A stretch of 25,000 nt of DNA from Cryptomeria japonica (GCF_030272615.1 NW_026728913.1:12501-37500); one strand, 5' to 3'. Numbered from the stretch's first letter, positions 1 through 9,957 are shown. Numbers and translations are program-made. Notes: generated by a model not told the origin, from the sequence alone.

Positions 1-1067
1 AGTCTCGGTTCACAGGAGCCTGGGAAGAACATCCCGTACGGAACCCTTTACCCGAAAACATCCGAACCGCACATGCTCGCGACAGTCCTGCCGTTAGAGA
101 ATGCACCGTGCACGCGACCGAGTAAGGCCACTCAGAGACATCCATTTCCCAGGTATAGCCCCCTACGCACTTTTGGTGGCGCAACTCGCACGAACAGTCC
201 CACCTCGACCCCGTAAACAAGCTTTTTTGCCTCGAAGAGTTCGTCGGAGACGAAGAAGCAACCTTCAGTGCAAACGTAGCACTCTTTTGTGCAACCGCCC
301 AAACAACGCCCCCTCTACCCTCTGTCGAAACACTCGGCATTGCTGCTCCCTAAGGTGAGCTTCTCCTCATAGGCAATTCCGCTCTTATCCGGTCACGTTT
401 GTGTGCCCGAATTTCGCAAGGCAACCTCCATGGGACATGGAAAAGACTCGAGAAGAGAGCTCGCTCACGGGAGAGAGAAGCCAAGGAGACCACGAGAGTG
501 CTGAGAGTGGGACAGCGCTGAATAGGCGGGAGAAGCCTGCGCGTATAAACGGAGATATATATCCAATTGCAACGAAGGAACGTGCCAAAGATCGAGAACA
601 ATGGCAGAAATGCTAGTAACGTGCACTTCGGGACCAACGCATCACCGGAAGACAACCGCCAAACATCGAAAGAGTCGCGATGCTCCGCAACCTACGTGCA
701 AAGCGGTCGCACACCGGGTAAGGGAGTGAGAGCCCCAAACATAGCTGGGCGAGGCGCTCACTCCGCTCTTTAATATCTCGTTAATACCGCCAAGGAAATG
801 GCACAAGCACACACACACAAGCATCCTCGGAAGAGGACAGTTCGAGTGACAGGTCAAATCCAAGAGTTCCGAAGACTACCTCCAGGAACAATCGGGAACA
901 AGACCGATTACAAGTCGTCGAGTCTGTTACTGGGCGAACACGAGATGCGCACAGGAAATCGATCAGCCCTCACAATGGCCCAAGGCCAGAGATCGGACTG
1001 CTACGATTTACCCCAACAATCATCGTGCCACTCTTCGCAGAGAGGTGATAGACGCCAACGAGCCCGC
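1..1067. other. Non-repetitive spacer, no gene recognised
   Basis: This stretch has no tandem structure and no rRNA, tRNA or convincing protein signal. Short open frames of 60-101 codons occur on both strands, but none has a recognisable motif or a composition unlike random sequence. A purine-rich tract on the + strand runs from about 437 to 500. If 35S transcription runs leftwards, as the promoter-like motifs further right suggest, this would be the 18S-proximal part of the 5' external transcribed spacer, which is often less repetitive than the rest. No 18S 5' end is visible on either strand, so this placement is inference. Confidence 0.4.
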
Positions 1068-1640
1068 GCATAGCAATCGAGGTGTAAAAAGGGCGTTGAA
1101 GGCAGGAAGCCTGGACGAAAGAGGCTACGAGGTCACCTCGAAGCGGTCTAAGAATCGGGCGCACTTGGGGCGACTACCAGTGCCAACCCCTTATCCCGCG
1201 GTGCGTCCGACACACAGAAATTTCCAAGGCGGCCAAGGAGCCTCCCCGCATAGCAATCGGGGTGTGAGGTTACGGATGCAGCATTGATAGCAATCGAGGT
1301 GTGAGGCGAAGGATGCAGAAGTGAGAGCCGAGGGATGTAGCAGAGATAGCAATCGGGGTGTGTGATGCAGAAGAGATAGCAATCGAGGTGTGCGGTGGGA
1401 AGGGCCCAGCAGCCAGAATGCATGAAGCGACGGATGAAGCAGTGATGACAACCGGGCTGTGAGGAGAGGAGGGATGCAGCCAAGAAAGCAATCAGGGCTC
1501 GAGGCAAGGGATGCATCAAGGATAGCAATCATGTTGTGAGGCGAGATTCCAAAGGCTAAACGTGAGAGGCTGCAGGGTCGACTCAGAGAGGTCTATGCAT
1601 GTGAGAGGCTGAAAGCAAGGTCGACTCGGAGCGGTCTATG
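1068..1640. repeat. Degenerate leading edge of the 188-bp array
   Basis: One diverged unit of about 180 bp lies between two copies of the landmark GCATAGCAATCG (1068 and 1248). It carries the same internal words as the main array, including CGACTACCAGTGCCAACCCC near 1172. From about 1280 to 1530 only the landmark part is reiterated: AGATAGCAATCGRGGTGTG-like words recur every 30-60 bp with GGATGCAG-like words between them. This is what is expected at the decaying edge of an array no longer kept uniform by unequal exchange. Confidence 0.75.
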
Positions 1641-4600
1641 CATCGGGCGCGCTTGGGGCGACTACCAGTGCCAACCCCTTATCCCGCGACGCGTCCGACA
1701 AAGAGAACGTTCCAAGGCGGCAGAGGAGGTTACCAGCCGAAGGATGCAGTAGCAATAACAGGTATAGTTCCGCGGCGGCCGAGAAGACTCACCGCATAGG
1801 AATCGGGATGCGAGGCGAGGGATGCGGCGGGAAGGCCCCGACGGCTAAACGGAAGAGGCTGCAGGGCCGCCTCGGAATGGTCCAAGCATCGGATGCGATT
1901 GGGACGACTACCAGTGCCAACCCCTTATCCCGCGATGCGTCCGATACACAGATAGTTCCAAGGCGGCCGAGGAGCCTCACCGCATATCAATCGGGGTGCG
2001 AGGCGAGGGATGGGGCGGGAAGGCCCCAACGGCTAGACGGAAGAGGCTTCAGGGCCACCTCGGAATGGTCCAAGCATCGGACGCGCTTGGGGCGACTGCC
2101 AGTGCCAACCCCTTATCCCGCGATGCGTCCGATACACAGATGGTTCCAAGGCGGCCGAGGAGCCTCACCGCATAGCAATCGGGGGTGCGAGGCGAGGGAT
2201 GGGGCGGAAGGCCCCAACGGCTAGACGGAAGAGGCTTCAGGGCCGCCTAGGAATGGTCCAAGCATCGGACACGCTTGGGGCGACTACCAGTGACAGCCCC
2301 CTATCCCGCGATGCGTCCGATACGAAGATGGTTCCAAGGCGGCCGAGGAGCCTCACCGCATAGCAATCGGGGTGCGAGGTGGGGGATGCGGCGAGATGGC
2401 CCCCAACGGCTAGACGGAAGAGGCCACAGGGCCGCGTCGGAATAGTCCAAGCATCGGACGCGCTTGGGGCGACTACCAGTGACAACCCCTTATCCCGCGA
2501 TGCGTCCGATACGAAGATAGTTCCAAGGCGGCCGAGGAGCCTCACCGCATAGCAATCGGGGTGCGAGGTGGGGGATGCGGCGAGATGGCCCCAACGGCTA
2601 GACGGAAGAGGCTGCAGGGCCGCCTCGGAATAGTCCAAGCATCGGACGCGCTTGGGGCCACTACCAGTGGACAACCCCTTATCCCGCGATGCGTCCGATA
2701 CGAAGATAGTTCCAAGGCGGCCGAAGAGCCTCACCGCATAGCAATCGGGGTGCGAGGTGGGGGATGCGGCGAGATGGCCCCAACGGCTAGACGGAAGAGG
2801 CCACAGGGCCGCTCGGAATAGTCCAAGCATCGGACGCGCTTGGGGCGACTACCAGTGACAACCCCTTATCCGCGATGCGTCCGATACGAAGATAGTTCCC
2901 AGGCGGCCGAGGAGCCTCACCGCATAGCAATCGGGGTGCGAGGCGAGGGATGCGGCGAGATGGCCCCAAAGGCTAGGACGGAAGAGGCTGCAGGGCTGCC
3001 TCGGAATAGTCCAAGCATCGGACGCGCTTGGGGCGACTACCACTGCCAACCCTTATCCCGCGATGCGTCCGATACACAGATAGTTCCGAGGCGGCCGAGG
3101 AGGTGGGGGATGCAGCGAGATGGCCCCAACGGCAAGACGGAAGAGGCTGCAGGGCCGCCTCGAATAGTCCAAGCATCGGACGCGCTTGGGGCGACTACCA
3201 GTGACAACCCCTTATCCCGCGATGCGTCCGATACACAGATAGTTCCGAGGCGGCCAAGGAGCCTCACCGCATAGCAATCGTGGTGCGAGGGTGGGGGATG
3301 CGGCGAGATGGCCCCAACGGCTAGACGGAAGAGGCTGCAGGGCCGCCTCGGAATGGTCCAAGCATCGGATGCGCTTGGGGCGACTACCACTGCCAACCCC
3401 TTTATCCCGCGATGCGTCCGATACACAGATAGTTCCAAGGCGGCCGAGGAGCCTCACAGCATAGCAATCAGGGTGCGAGGCGAGGGATGCGGCAAGAAAG
3501 CCCCACCGGCTAGAGGGAAGAGGCTTCAGGTCCGCCTCGGAATGGTCCAAGCATCGGACGCGGCTTGGGGCGACTACCAGTGACAACCCCTTATCCCGCG
3601 ACGCGTCGATACACAGATAGTTCCAAGGCAGCCGAGGAGCCTCACCGCATAGCAATCGGGGTGCGAGGCGAGGGATGCGGCGAGAAGGACCCAACGGCTA
3701 CACGGAAGAGGCTTCGGGGCCGCCTCGGAATGGTCCCAAGCATCGGACGCGCTTGGGGCGACTACCAGTGACAACCCCTTATCCCGCGACGCGTCCGATA
3801 CACAGATAGTTCCAAGGCGGCCGAGGAGCCTCACCGCATAGCAATCGGGGTGCGAGGCGAGGGATGCGGCGAGAAGGACCCAACGGCTAGACGGAAGAGG
3901 CTTCGGGGCCGCCTCGGAATGGTCCAAGCATCGGACGCGCTTGGGGCGACTACCAGTGACAACCCCTTATCCCGCGACGCGTCCGATACACAGATAGTTC
4001 CAAGGCGGCCGAGGAGCCTCACCGCATAGCAATCGGGGTGCGAGGCGAGGGATGCGGCGAGAAGGACCCAACGGCTAGGACGGAAGAGGCTTCGGGTCGC
4101 CTCGGAATGGTCCAAGCATCGGACGCGCTTGGGGCGACTACCAGTGACAACCCCTTATCCCGCGACGCGTCCGATACACAGATAGTTCCAAGGCGGCCGA
4201 GGAGCCTCACCGCATAGCAATCGGGGTGCGAGGCGAGGGATGCGGCGAGAAGGACCCAACGGCTAGACGGAAGAGGCTTCGGGTCCGCCTCGGAATGGTC
4301 CAAGCATCGGACGCGCTTGGGGCGACTACCAGTGACAACCCCTTATCCGCGACGCGTCCGATACACAGATAGTTCCAAGGCGGCCGAGGAGCCTCACCGC
4401 ATAGCAATCGGGGTGCGAGGCGAGGGATGCGGCGAGAAGGACCCAACGGCTAGACGGAAAGAGGGCTTCGGGTCCGCCTCGGAATGGTCCAAGCATCGGA
4501 CGCGCTTGGGGCGACTACCAGTGACAACCCCTTATCCCGCGACGCGTCCGATACACAGATAGTTCCGAGGCGGCCGAGGAGCCTCACCGCATAGCAATCG

Positions 4601-5735
4601 GGGTGCGAGGCGAAGGATGCGGCGAGAAGGACCCAACGGCTAGACGGAAGAGGCTTCGGGTCCGCCTCGGAATGGTCCAAGCATCGGATGCGCTTGGGGC
4701 GACTACCAGTGACAACCCCTTATCCCGCGACGCGTCCGATACACAGATAGTTCCAAGGCGGCCGAGGAGCCTCACCGCATAGCAATCGGGGTGCGAGGCG
4801 AGGGATGCGGCGAGAAGGACCCCAACGGCTAGACGGAAGAGGCTTCAGGGCCGCCTCGGAATGGTCCAAGCATCGAACGCGCTTGGGGCGACTACCAGTG
4901 ACAACCCCTTATCCGCGACGCGTCCGATACACAGATAGTCCGAGGCGGCCGAGGAGCCTCACCGCATAGCAATCGGGGTGCGAGGCGAGGATGCGGCGAG
5001 AAGGACCCAACGGCTAGACGGAAGAGGCTTCAGGGCCGCCTCGGAATGGTCCAAGCAATCGGACGCGCTTGGGGCGACTACCAGTGACACCCCTTATCCC
5101 GCGACGCGTCCGATACACAGATAGTTCCGAGGCGGCCGAGGAGCCTCACCGCATAGCAATCGGGGTGGCGAGGCGAGGGATGCGGCGAGAAGGACCCAAC
5201 GGCTCGACGGAAGAGGCTTCAGGGCCGCCTCGGAATGGTCCAAGCATCGGACGCGCTTGGGGCGACTACCAATGACAACCCATTATCCCGCGACGCGTCC
5301 GATACACAGATAGTTCCGAGGCGGCCGAGGAGCCTCACCGCATAGCAATGGGGGTGCGAGGCGAGGGATGCGGCGAGAAGGACCCAACGGCTAGACGGAA
5401 GAGGCTTCAGGGCCGCCTCGGAATGGTCCAAGCATCGGACGCGCTTGGGGCGACTACCAGTGACAACCCCTTATCCCGCGACGCGTCCGATACACAGATA
5501 GTTCCGAGGCGGCCGAGGAGCCTCACCCGCATAGCAATCGGGGTGCGAGGCGAGGGATGCGGCGAGAAGGACCCAACGGCTAGACGGAAGAGGCTTCAGG
5601 GCCGCCTCGGAATGGTCCAAGCATCGGACGCGCTTGGGGCGACTACCGTTGCCAACCCCTTATCCCGCGATGCGTCTGATACACAGATAGTTCCGAGGCG
5701 GCGAGGAGCCTCACCGCATAGCAATCGGGTTGCGA
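1640..5735. repeat. Tandem array with a 188-bp period, about 21 units
   Basis: The landmark GCATAGCAATCGGGG recurs at 1794 (variant), 1982 (variant), 2170, 2358, 2547, 2736, 2922, 3269, 3459, 3647, 3836, 4024, 4212, 4399, 4589, 4777, 4964, 5151, 5340, 5529 and 5716, with steps of 186-190 bp. The single larger step, 2922 to 3269, reflects one unit near 3099 that has lost about 29 bp including the landmark. Other constant words are GGTCCAAGCATCGGACGCGC, GGGGCGACTACCAGTGACAA and GATACACAGATAGTTCC. Units 3836-4777 are almost identical, while the left units differ more. The same landmark occurs singly in the promoter units to the right (6229, 6437, 6879), so the array probably grew from promoter-proximal sequence. 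A position in the 5' ETS of a leftward 35S gene is inferred. Confidence 0.93.
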
Positions 5736-5975
5736 GGCAGATTATGGGAAGGGAACCCCCTGGGATGCGGCTCAAGCAGTGCCAAAGGGACTGGAATGCG
5801 GAATCACATCGAGAGACCCAAATGCTATACGAGGGCTCAAATCGAATTATCGATTTGGCCACGACATGGACGCATCGGAACGACTACCTTTGCCGAACCA
5901 CTCGCAATTGCATCCATACCGAAACCAATAGACATTTCCGTTAGAGCCCTCGCATAGCATTCGGGAATCTCGCAT

Positions 5976-6063
5976 GCCCCTCTAAATCGACCAATGCTGG
6001 CGCTCAATGAAAATCCGAGCGCTACCACCGTTCGAGCGCCAGCATTGGTCGAGTTAGAGGGGC
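5976..6063 (-). other. Long inverted repeat (30-bp arms) beside promoter 1
   Basis: The arms are 5976-6005 and 6034-6063, complementary at 29 of 30 positions, around a 28-bp loop. The right arm ends 27 bases left of the TCCCCTATATAAG core, so a leftward Pol I transcript would carry this hairpin at its very 5' end. The arms include CCAATGCTGGCGCTC and its complement. The structure recurs, more diverged, beside promoters 2 and 3. Confidence 0.85.
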
Positions 6064-6090
6064 ACGGGGGAGAATGCTCCAGTCAACACC

Positions 6091-6120
6091 TCCCCTATAT
6101 AAGTTATTTGTCCGATTCTC
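6091..6120 (-). promoter_or_regulatory. Pol I-type promoter motif, copy 1 (putative 35S gene promoter)
   Basis: The + strand reads TCCCCTATATAAG then TTATTTGTCCGATTCTC. The minus strand gives CTTATATAGGGGA. Plant rDNA initiation sites have TATATA, an optional A or G, then three to six G, with +1 close to the A before the G run; the match exists only on the minus strand. No flanking rRNA coding sequence confirms it. A Pol II TATA box on the + strand is the alternative, but thirteen copies inside satellite DNA and no reading frame downstream make that less likely. Of all copies this lies nearest the 188-bp array. Confidence 0.55.
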
Positions 6121-6463
6121 GCACAACCGTAGTCTGCCTCGTCGAATCAAACAACGGTCCCAGATTCCGACTTCCGTTCCGTAGAGACCCAAAAGCTAGA
6201 TGGAGGCTCGCAAGAAAGAGAGTCGGCGCATAGCAATCGGGTTTCTCGAACGTTTAGGGACCGAGCTCACTTGCGGATAGGGCAAAATCCGCCAAGCAAC
6301 CCAAAAGCTAGACGGGGGCTCGAATCGAATCGCCTAGGCGGCCACAACAACGACGTGTTGGATCGACTACCAGTGCCAAACCATTCAGCAAGACTAGTCT
6401 GTGTCGAGGCCGGATAGAGATTCTCAGAGAGCGCCCGCATAGCATTTAGGAGACCTGCCGCGT

Positions 6464-6550
6464 CCCTCACACTCGACAAATGGTGGTGCACGTTTATAAA
6501 TCCGAGCGATCCCAACCCTTTCAAGCACCAACATCGGTCGAGATAGAGGG
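6464..6550 (-). other. Inverted repeat beside promoter 2
   Basis: The arms are 6464-6489 and 6525-6550, complementary at about 20 of 26 positions, with a 35-bp loop. It sits 30 bases from the promoter core, as in copy 1. The inner stem has TGGTGC against GCACCA, where copy 1 has TGGCGC against GCGCCA, so both sides of one base pair changed together. Confidence 0.65.
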
Positions 6551-6580
6551 GCACGGAGGGGGCTGCGTGAGACAACACAG

Positions 6581-6610
6581 TCCCCTATATAAGTTATTTG
6601 TCCGATTCTC
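6581..6610 (-). promoter_or_regulatory. Pol I-type promoter motif, copy 2
   Basis: The core is intact. The base before it is G (CAGTCCCC) where the other copies have C (ACCTCCCC). It is 490 bp from copy 1, and the + strand continues TTATTTGTCCGATTCTCACAC. Confidence 0.5.
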
Positions 6611-6913
6611 ACACATCCGAAGAATGGTCATCAAATCGGACAACAGCCCAAACTTCCGACTTCCGTCCCAGAAAGCCCAAGAGCTATCTAAAACGTTCAT
6701 GGCCGGAACTCGATCGCGGCTATACCAGTCCGCCAAGCAACCCAAAAGCTAGACTGGAGCTCTAGTCGAATCACCTCTGTGGCCATTGCAAGGACGTGTT
6801 GGAGCGACTACCATTGCCGAACCATTCCGCAGGTCGAGTCCATACCAAGGCCGCATAGAGATTCACGATGAGCTCCTGCATAGCAATCAGGAGACTTGCC
6901 GTGTCCATCACAA

Positions 6914-6981
6914 TCGATAAATCCTGGTGCAAGATTTTTGCATCCGAGCGCTCCAACCAGTCGAGCACCAGCATCAATCGA
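6914..6981 (-). other. Inverted repeat beside promoter 3
   Basis: The arms are 6914-6930 and 6965-6981, complementary at about 14 of 17 positions, with a 34-bp loop. It lies 40 bases from the promoter core. It shares the TGGTGC/GCACCA stem with copy 2 and the CATCCGAGCG-type loop word with copies 1 and 2. Confidence 0.6.
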
Positions 6982-7021
6982 CATAAACGGGCACGGGGGG
7001 AGGATGCTCGAGAACACTACC

Positions 7022-7051
7022 TCCCCTATATAAGTTATTTGTCCGATTCTC
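7022..7051 (-). promoter_or_regulatory. Pol I-type promoter motif, copy 3
   Basis: The core is intact and followed by TTATTTG, as in copies 1 and 2. It is 441 bp from copy 2 and 545 bp from copy 4; the longer gap to copy 4 is filled by a separate 56/50-bp array. Confidence 0.5.
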
Positions 7052-7169
7052 AAGCAGCCGAAGTCTGGTCATCGAATCGGGTCAAAGACCACAACTTCCG
7101 ACTTTACCCACAATGCAAGTCATCGAATCGAACATCGGCCCCCGAGTCGGACTCCATGCGTATGTCAGG

Positions 7170-7505
7170 TCATCGGACCCAAATTCCGCCTTCCTGCGCA
7201 TGGCGGGCCATCAATATCAACTCGGTCATCGGACCCAAACTCCGCCTTTTTGCGTATGGCACGCCTTCAAATCGGTCATCGGACCCAAATTCCGCCTTCC
7301 TGTGCATGGCGGGCCATCAACATCAACTCGGTCATCGGACCCAAATTCCGCCTTTCTGCGCATGGCACGCCATCAACTCGGTCATCGGACCCAAATTCCG
7401 CCTTCCTGCGCATGGCAGGTCATCGGACACAAATTCAGACCTCGCCAATATGCCTACGTATCGAATCGGTCATCGGACCCAACTTCCGACTTCATCCATA
7501 CTGTA
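7170..7505. repeat. Alternating 56/50-bp minisatellite
   Basis: The word TCATCGGACCCAAATTCCGC starts at 7170, 7226, 7276, 7332, 7382, 7420 and 7470 (the last two diverged), giving steps of 56, 50, 56, 50, 38 and 50 bp. The 56-bp form contains GGCGGGCCATCAAYATCAAC and the 50-bp form contains GGCACGCC. The array is therefore a 106-bp dimer repeated twice, ending in a shortened unit. TCGGACCCAACTTCCGACTTC is the same word in modified form inside the 311-bp units that follow. Confidence 0.9.
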
Positions 7506-7566
7506 GGGTCTTTGAGGTTGGCGCGGTGCGCTCAACCCAGGGAGTCGACCCATCGAAGCATACACC

Positions 7567-7596
7567 TCCCCTATATAAGCTATTTGTCCGATTCCC
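7567..7596 (-). promoter_or_regulatory. Pol I-type promoter motif, copy 4
   Basis: First of the CTATTTG subfamily. It lies in the 311-bp unit starting at 7506; the + strand continues GATTCCCACACCTGTGTAG. Confidence 0.5.
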
Positions 7597-7877
7597 ACAC
7601 CTGTGTAGTTTGCACCTCTGACCAGGACATCGACCCCAACTTCCGAACTCGACTGCAACGACGGCACCAGCGCCTTGGTGCGCACCTTGCGACGCACAGT
7701 CCCAACATTCGCCTTCCTGCACATGGCAGGTCATCGGACCCAAATTCCGACCTCGCGAGTATGCCTACATATCGAATCGGTCATCGGACCCAACTTCCGA
7801 CTTCATCCACACCGTAGGGTCTTTGAGGTTGGCGCGGTGCGCTCAACCCGGGGAGTCGACCCAACGAAGCATACACC

Positions 7878-7907
7878 TCCCCTATATAAGCTATTTGTCC
7901 GATTCCC
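7878..7907 (-). promoter_or_regulatory. Pol I-type promoter motif, copy 5
   Basis: Lies in the second 311-bp unit, identical in core and immediate flanks to copy 4 and exactly 311 bp from it. Confidence 0.5.
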
Positions 7908-8188
7908 ACACCTGTGTAGTTTGCACCTCCGATCAAGACATCGACCCCAACTTCCGAACTCGCCTCCAACGACCGAACCAGCGCCTTGGTGCGCACCTTG
8001 CAACGCACAGTGCCAACATTCGCCTTCCTGCACGTGGCAGGTCATCGGACCCAAATTCCGACCTCGCGAGTATGCCTACATATCGAATCGGTCATCGGAC
8101 CCAACTTCCGACTTCATCCATACCGTAGGGTCTTTGAGGTTGGCGCGGTGCGCTCAACCCGGGGAGTCGACCCAACGAAGCATACACC

Positions 8189-8218
8189 TCCCCTATATAA
8201 GCTATTTGTCCGATTCCC
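8189..8218 (-). promoter_or_regulatory. Pol I-type promoter motif, copy 6
   Basis: Lies in the third 311-bp unit, exactly 311 bp from copy 5, with an identical core. Confidence 0.5.
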
Positions 8219-8499
8219 ACACCTGTGTAGCTTGCACCTCCGATCAGGACATCGACCCCAACTTCCGAACTCGACTAAAAAGACCGCACCAGCGCCTTGG
8301 TGTGCACCTTGCAACGCACAGTGTCAACATTCGCCTTCCTGCACATGGCAGGTCATCGGACCCAAATTCCGACCTCATGAGCATACCTACTAATCGAATC
8401 GGTCATCGGACCCAACTTCCGACTTCATCCATACCGTAGGGTCTTTGAGGTTGGCGCGGTGCGCTCAACCTGGGGAGTCGACCCATCGAAGCATACACC

Positions 8500-8529
8500 T
8501 CCCCTATATAAGCTATTTGTCCGATTCCG
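8500..8529 (-). promoter_or_regulatory. Pol I-type promoter motif, copy 7
   Basis: Lies in the fourth 311-bp unit. The flank reads GATTCCGACACC, one base different from copies 4-6. The next copy is 987 bp away because the 52-bp array lies between. Confidence 0.5.
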
Positions 8530-8619
8530 ACACCTGTGTAGTTTGCACCTCCGCTCAGGACATCGACCCCAACTTCCGAACTCGCCTGCAACGACCGAAC
8601 CAGCGCCTTGGTGCGCACC

Positions 8620-9360
8620 AAAAGTGCGCACTTTTGGAGGGCACTTTTGTGCGCTCCAAAGGTGCGCACTTTTGGAGGGCACTTTTCTGCGCTCCAAAGG
8701 TGCGCACTTTTGGAGGGCACTTTTTGGAGGGCACTTTTCTGCGCTCCAAAGGTGCGCACTTTTGGAGGGCACTTTTTGGAGGGCACTTTTCTGCGCTCCA
8801 AAGGTGCGCACTTTTGGAGGGCACTTTTTGGAGGGCACTTTTCTGCGCTCCAAAGGTGCGCACTTTTGGAGGGCACTTTTTGGAGGGCACTTTTCTGCGC
8901 TCCAAAGGTGCGCACTTTTGGAGGGCACTTTTTGGAGGGCACTTTTCTGCGCTCCAAAGGTGCGCACTTTTGGAGGGCACTTTTTGGAGGGCACTTTTCT
9001 GCGCTCCAAAGGTGCGCACTTTTGGAGGGCACTTTTTGGAGGGCACTTTTCTGCGCTCCAAAGGTGCGCACTTTTGGAGGGCACTTTTTGGAGGGCACTT
9101 TTCTGCGCTCCAAAGGTGCGCACTTTTGGAGGGCACTTTTTGGAGGGCACTTTTCTGCGCTCCAAAGGTGCGCACTTTTGGAGGGCACTTTTTGGAGGGC
9201 ACTTTTCTGCGCTCCAAAGGTGCGCACTTTTGGAGGGCACTTTTTGGAGGGCACTTTTCTGCGCTCCAAAGGTGCGCACTTTTGGAGGGCACTTTTGTGC
9301 ACTCCAAAGGTGCGCACTTTTGGAGGGCACTTTTCCTGTGCTCCAAAGGTGCACACCTAG
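8620..9360. repeat. 52-bp palindromic minisatellite with irregular ends
   Basis: The word GCGCTCCAAAGGTGCGCAC starts at 8651, then at 8689 and every 52 bp without exception to 9261, which gives eleven exact-length units (8689-9260). Flanking units at 8651 and 9261 are 38-39 bp and lack the second TTTTTGGAGGGCAC segment. The tail to 9358 has diverged units (GTGCACTCCAAAGG, CTGTGCTCCAAAGG). Each unit contains the near-perfect palindrome CCAAAGGTGCGCACTTTTGG. Because 52 is not a multiple of three and the unit has no stop codons, frames of about 250-366 codons stay open on both strands; these are artefacts. The array follows GCGCCTTGGTGCGCACC, so it appears to have expanded from that palindromic word. 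Confidence 0.95.
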
Positions 9361-9486
9361 GTGAGCACCTTCGACCACACCTTGTAGCACACCAAACTCT
9401 GACTTTCGACTTCATCCGCAATGCAGGGTCTTTGAGGTTGGCGCAATGCGCACAACCAGGGGAGTCGACCCATCAAACCCAACACC

Positions 9487-9516
9487 TCCCCTATATAAGC
9501 TATTTGTCTGATTCTC
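9487..9516 (-). promoter_or_regulatory. Pol I-type promoter motif, copy 8
   Basis: First copy right of the 52-bp array. The flank changes to TTTGTCTGATTCTCATACATG, which marks the 157-bp subfamily. Confidence 0.5.
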
Positions 9517-9643
9517 ATACATGCGTAGCCTACAGGAGCAATTAGGACATCGACCCCAACTTTCGGCTTCTAAACGAAAACAAGGTCTTTGAGGTTGGTG
9601 TAATGCGAACAACTAGGGGAGTCAACCCATCAAACCCAACACC

Positions 9644-9673
9644 TCCCCTATATAAGCTATTTGTCTGATTCTC
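9644..9673 (-). promoter_or_regulatory. Pol I-type promoter motif, copy 9
   Basis: Exactly 157 bp from copy 8, with an identical core. The adjoining stem word is diverged here (GGTGTAATGCGAACAACTA). Confidence 0.5.
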
Positions 9674-9800
9674 ATACATGTGTAGTCTACAGGAGCAATT
9701 AGGACATCGACCCCAACTTTTGACTTCTTAACGAAAACAAGGTCTTTGAGGTTGACGTAATGCGCACAACCAGGGGAGTCGACCCATCAAACCCAACACC

Positions 9801-9830
9801 TCCCCTATATAAGCTATTTGTCCGATTCTC
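9801..9830 (-). promoter_or_regulatory. Pol I-type promoter motif, copy 10
   Basis: Exactly 157 bp from copy 9. The flank has TTTGTCCGATTC, as in the 311-bp units, in an otherwise 157-bp-type context. Confidence 0.5.
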
Positions 9831-9957
9831 ATACATGTGTAGCCTGCAGGAGCCATTAGGACATTGACCCCAACTTTTGACTTCTTAACGAAAACAAGGT
9901 CTTTGAGGTTGGCGTAATGCGCACAACCAAGGGAGTTGACCCATCAAACCCAACACC

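Larger units (their letters stand above)
5736..7060 (-). repeat. Three long promoter-type units (steps of 490 and 441 bp)
   Basis: Three diverged copies of a unit of about 450 bp are recognisable. Each has, reading left to right, a GCATAGCA landmark, a long inverted repeat, a GGGGCACGG-like word, the TCCCCTATATAAG block and then TATTTGTCCGATTCTC. Words such as CAACCCAAAAGCTAGAC (6298 and 6738) and CGACTACC-TGCC (6364 and 6807) recur between copies. The three share AAGTTATTTG after the core, where the ten copies to the right have AAGCTATTTG, so they form a separate subfamily. If transcription runs leftwards, the copy at 6091 is the last promoter before the ETS array and the likeliest gene promoter. 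The others would be spacer promoters. Confidence 0.6.
7506..8619. repeat. 311-bp promoter units (three full, one interrupted)
   Basis: Copies of GGGTCTTTGAGGTTGGCGCG start at 7506, 7817, 8128 and 8439, exactly 311 bp apart. Each unit has a short stem (GGTTG-GCGC against GCGC-CAACC, for example 7516-7537), GGGAGTCGACCCA, the promoter core, CACACCTGTGTAG, GACATCGACCCCAACTTCCG, GCGCCTTGGTGYGCACC and two TCATCGGACCCAA words. The fourth unit runs to about 8619, where the 52-bp minisatellite follows its GCGCCTTGGTGCGCACC word. Units are nearly identical, with scattered substitutions. Confidence 0.93.

Noticed and set aside
550-566. AGATATATATCC as another promoter-like motif
   Set aside because: It lacks the G run of the Pol I motif on either strand, has none of the conserved flanks of the thirteen copies and lies inside the inferred transcribed leader.
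401-616. 71-codon frame on the + strand in the non-repetitive left end
   Set aside because: No recognisable motif, overlapped by frames of similar length on the other strand, and well within what random sequence gives.
2237-5600. Repeat proteins of 60-198 codons with recurring peptide words
   Set aside because: These are translations of the 188-bp array. The period is not a multiple of three in most steps, so frames break and restart, and indels are not kept in multiples of three.
1640-9300. CRISPR-like arrays
   Set aside because: Repeats are contiguous and whole units are similar throughout; there are no unique spacers between short identical repeats, and no associated protein genes. The 5S genes show this is plant DNA.
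8403-9545. Open frames of 250-366 codons on both strands with repeating peptide units
   Set aside because: They track the 52-bp stop-free repeat. A repeat of 52 bp shifts frame at each unit, so the same peptide words appear in several frames and on both strands. No start context, no domain and no unique part.
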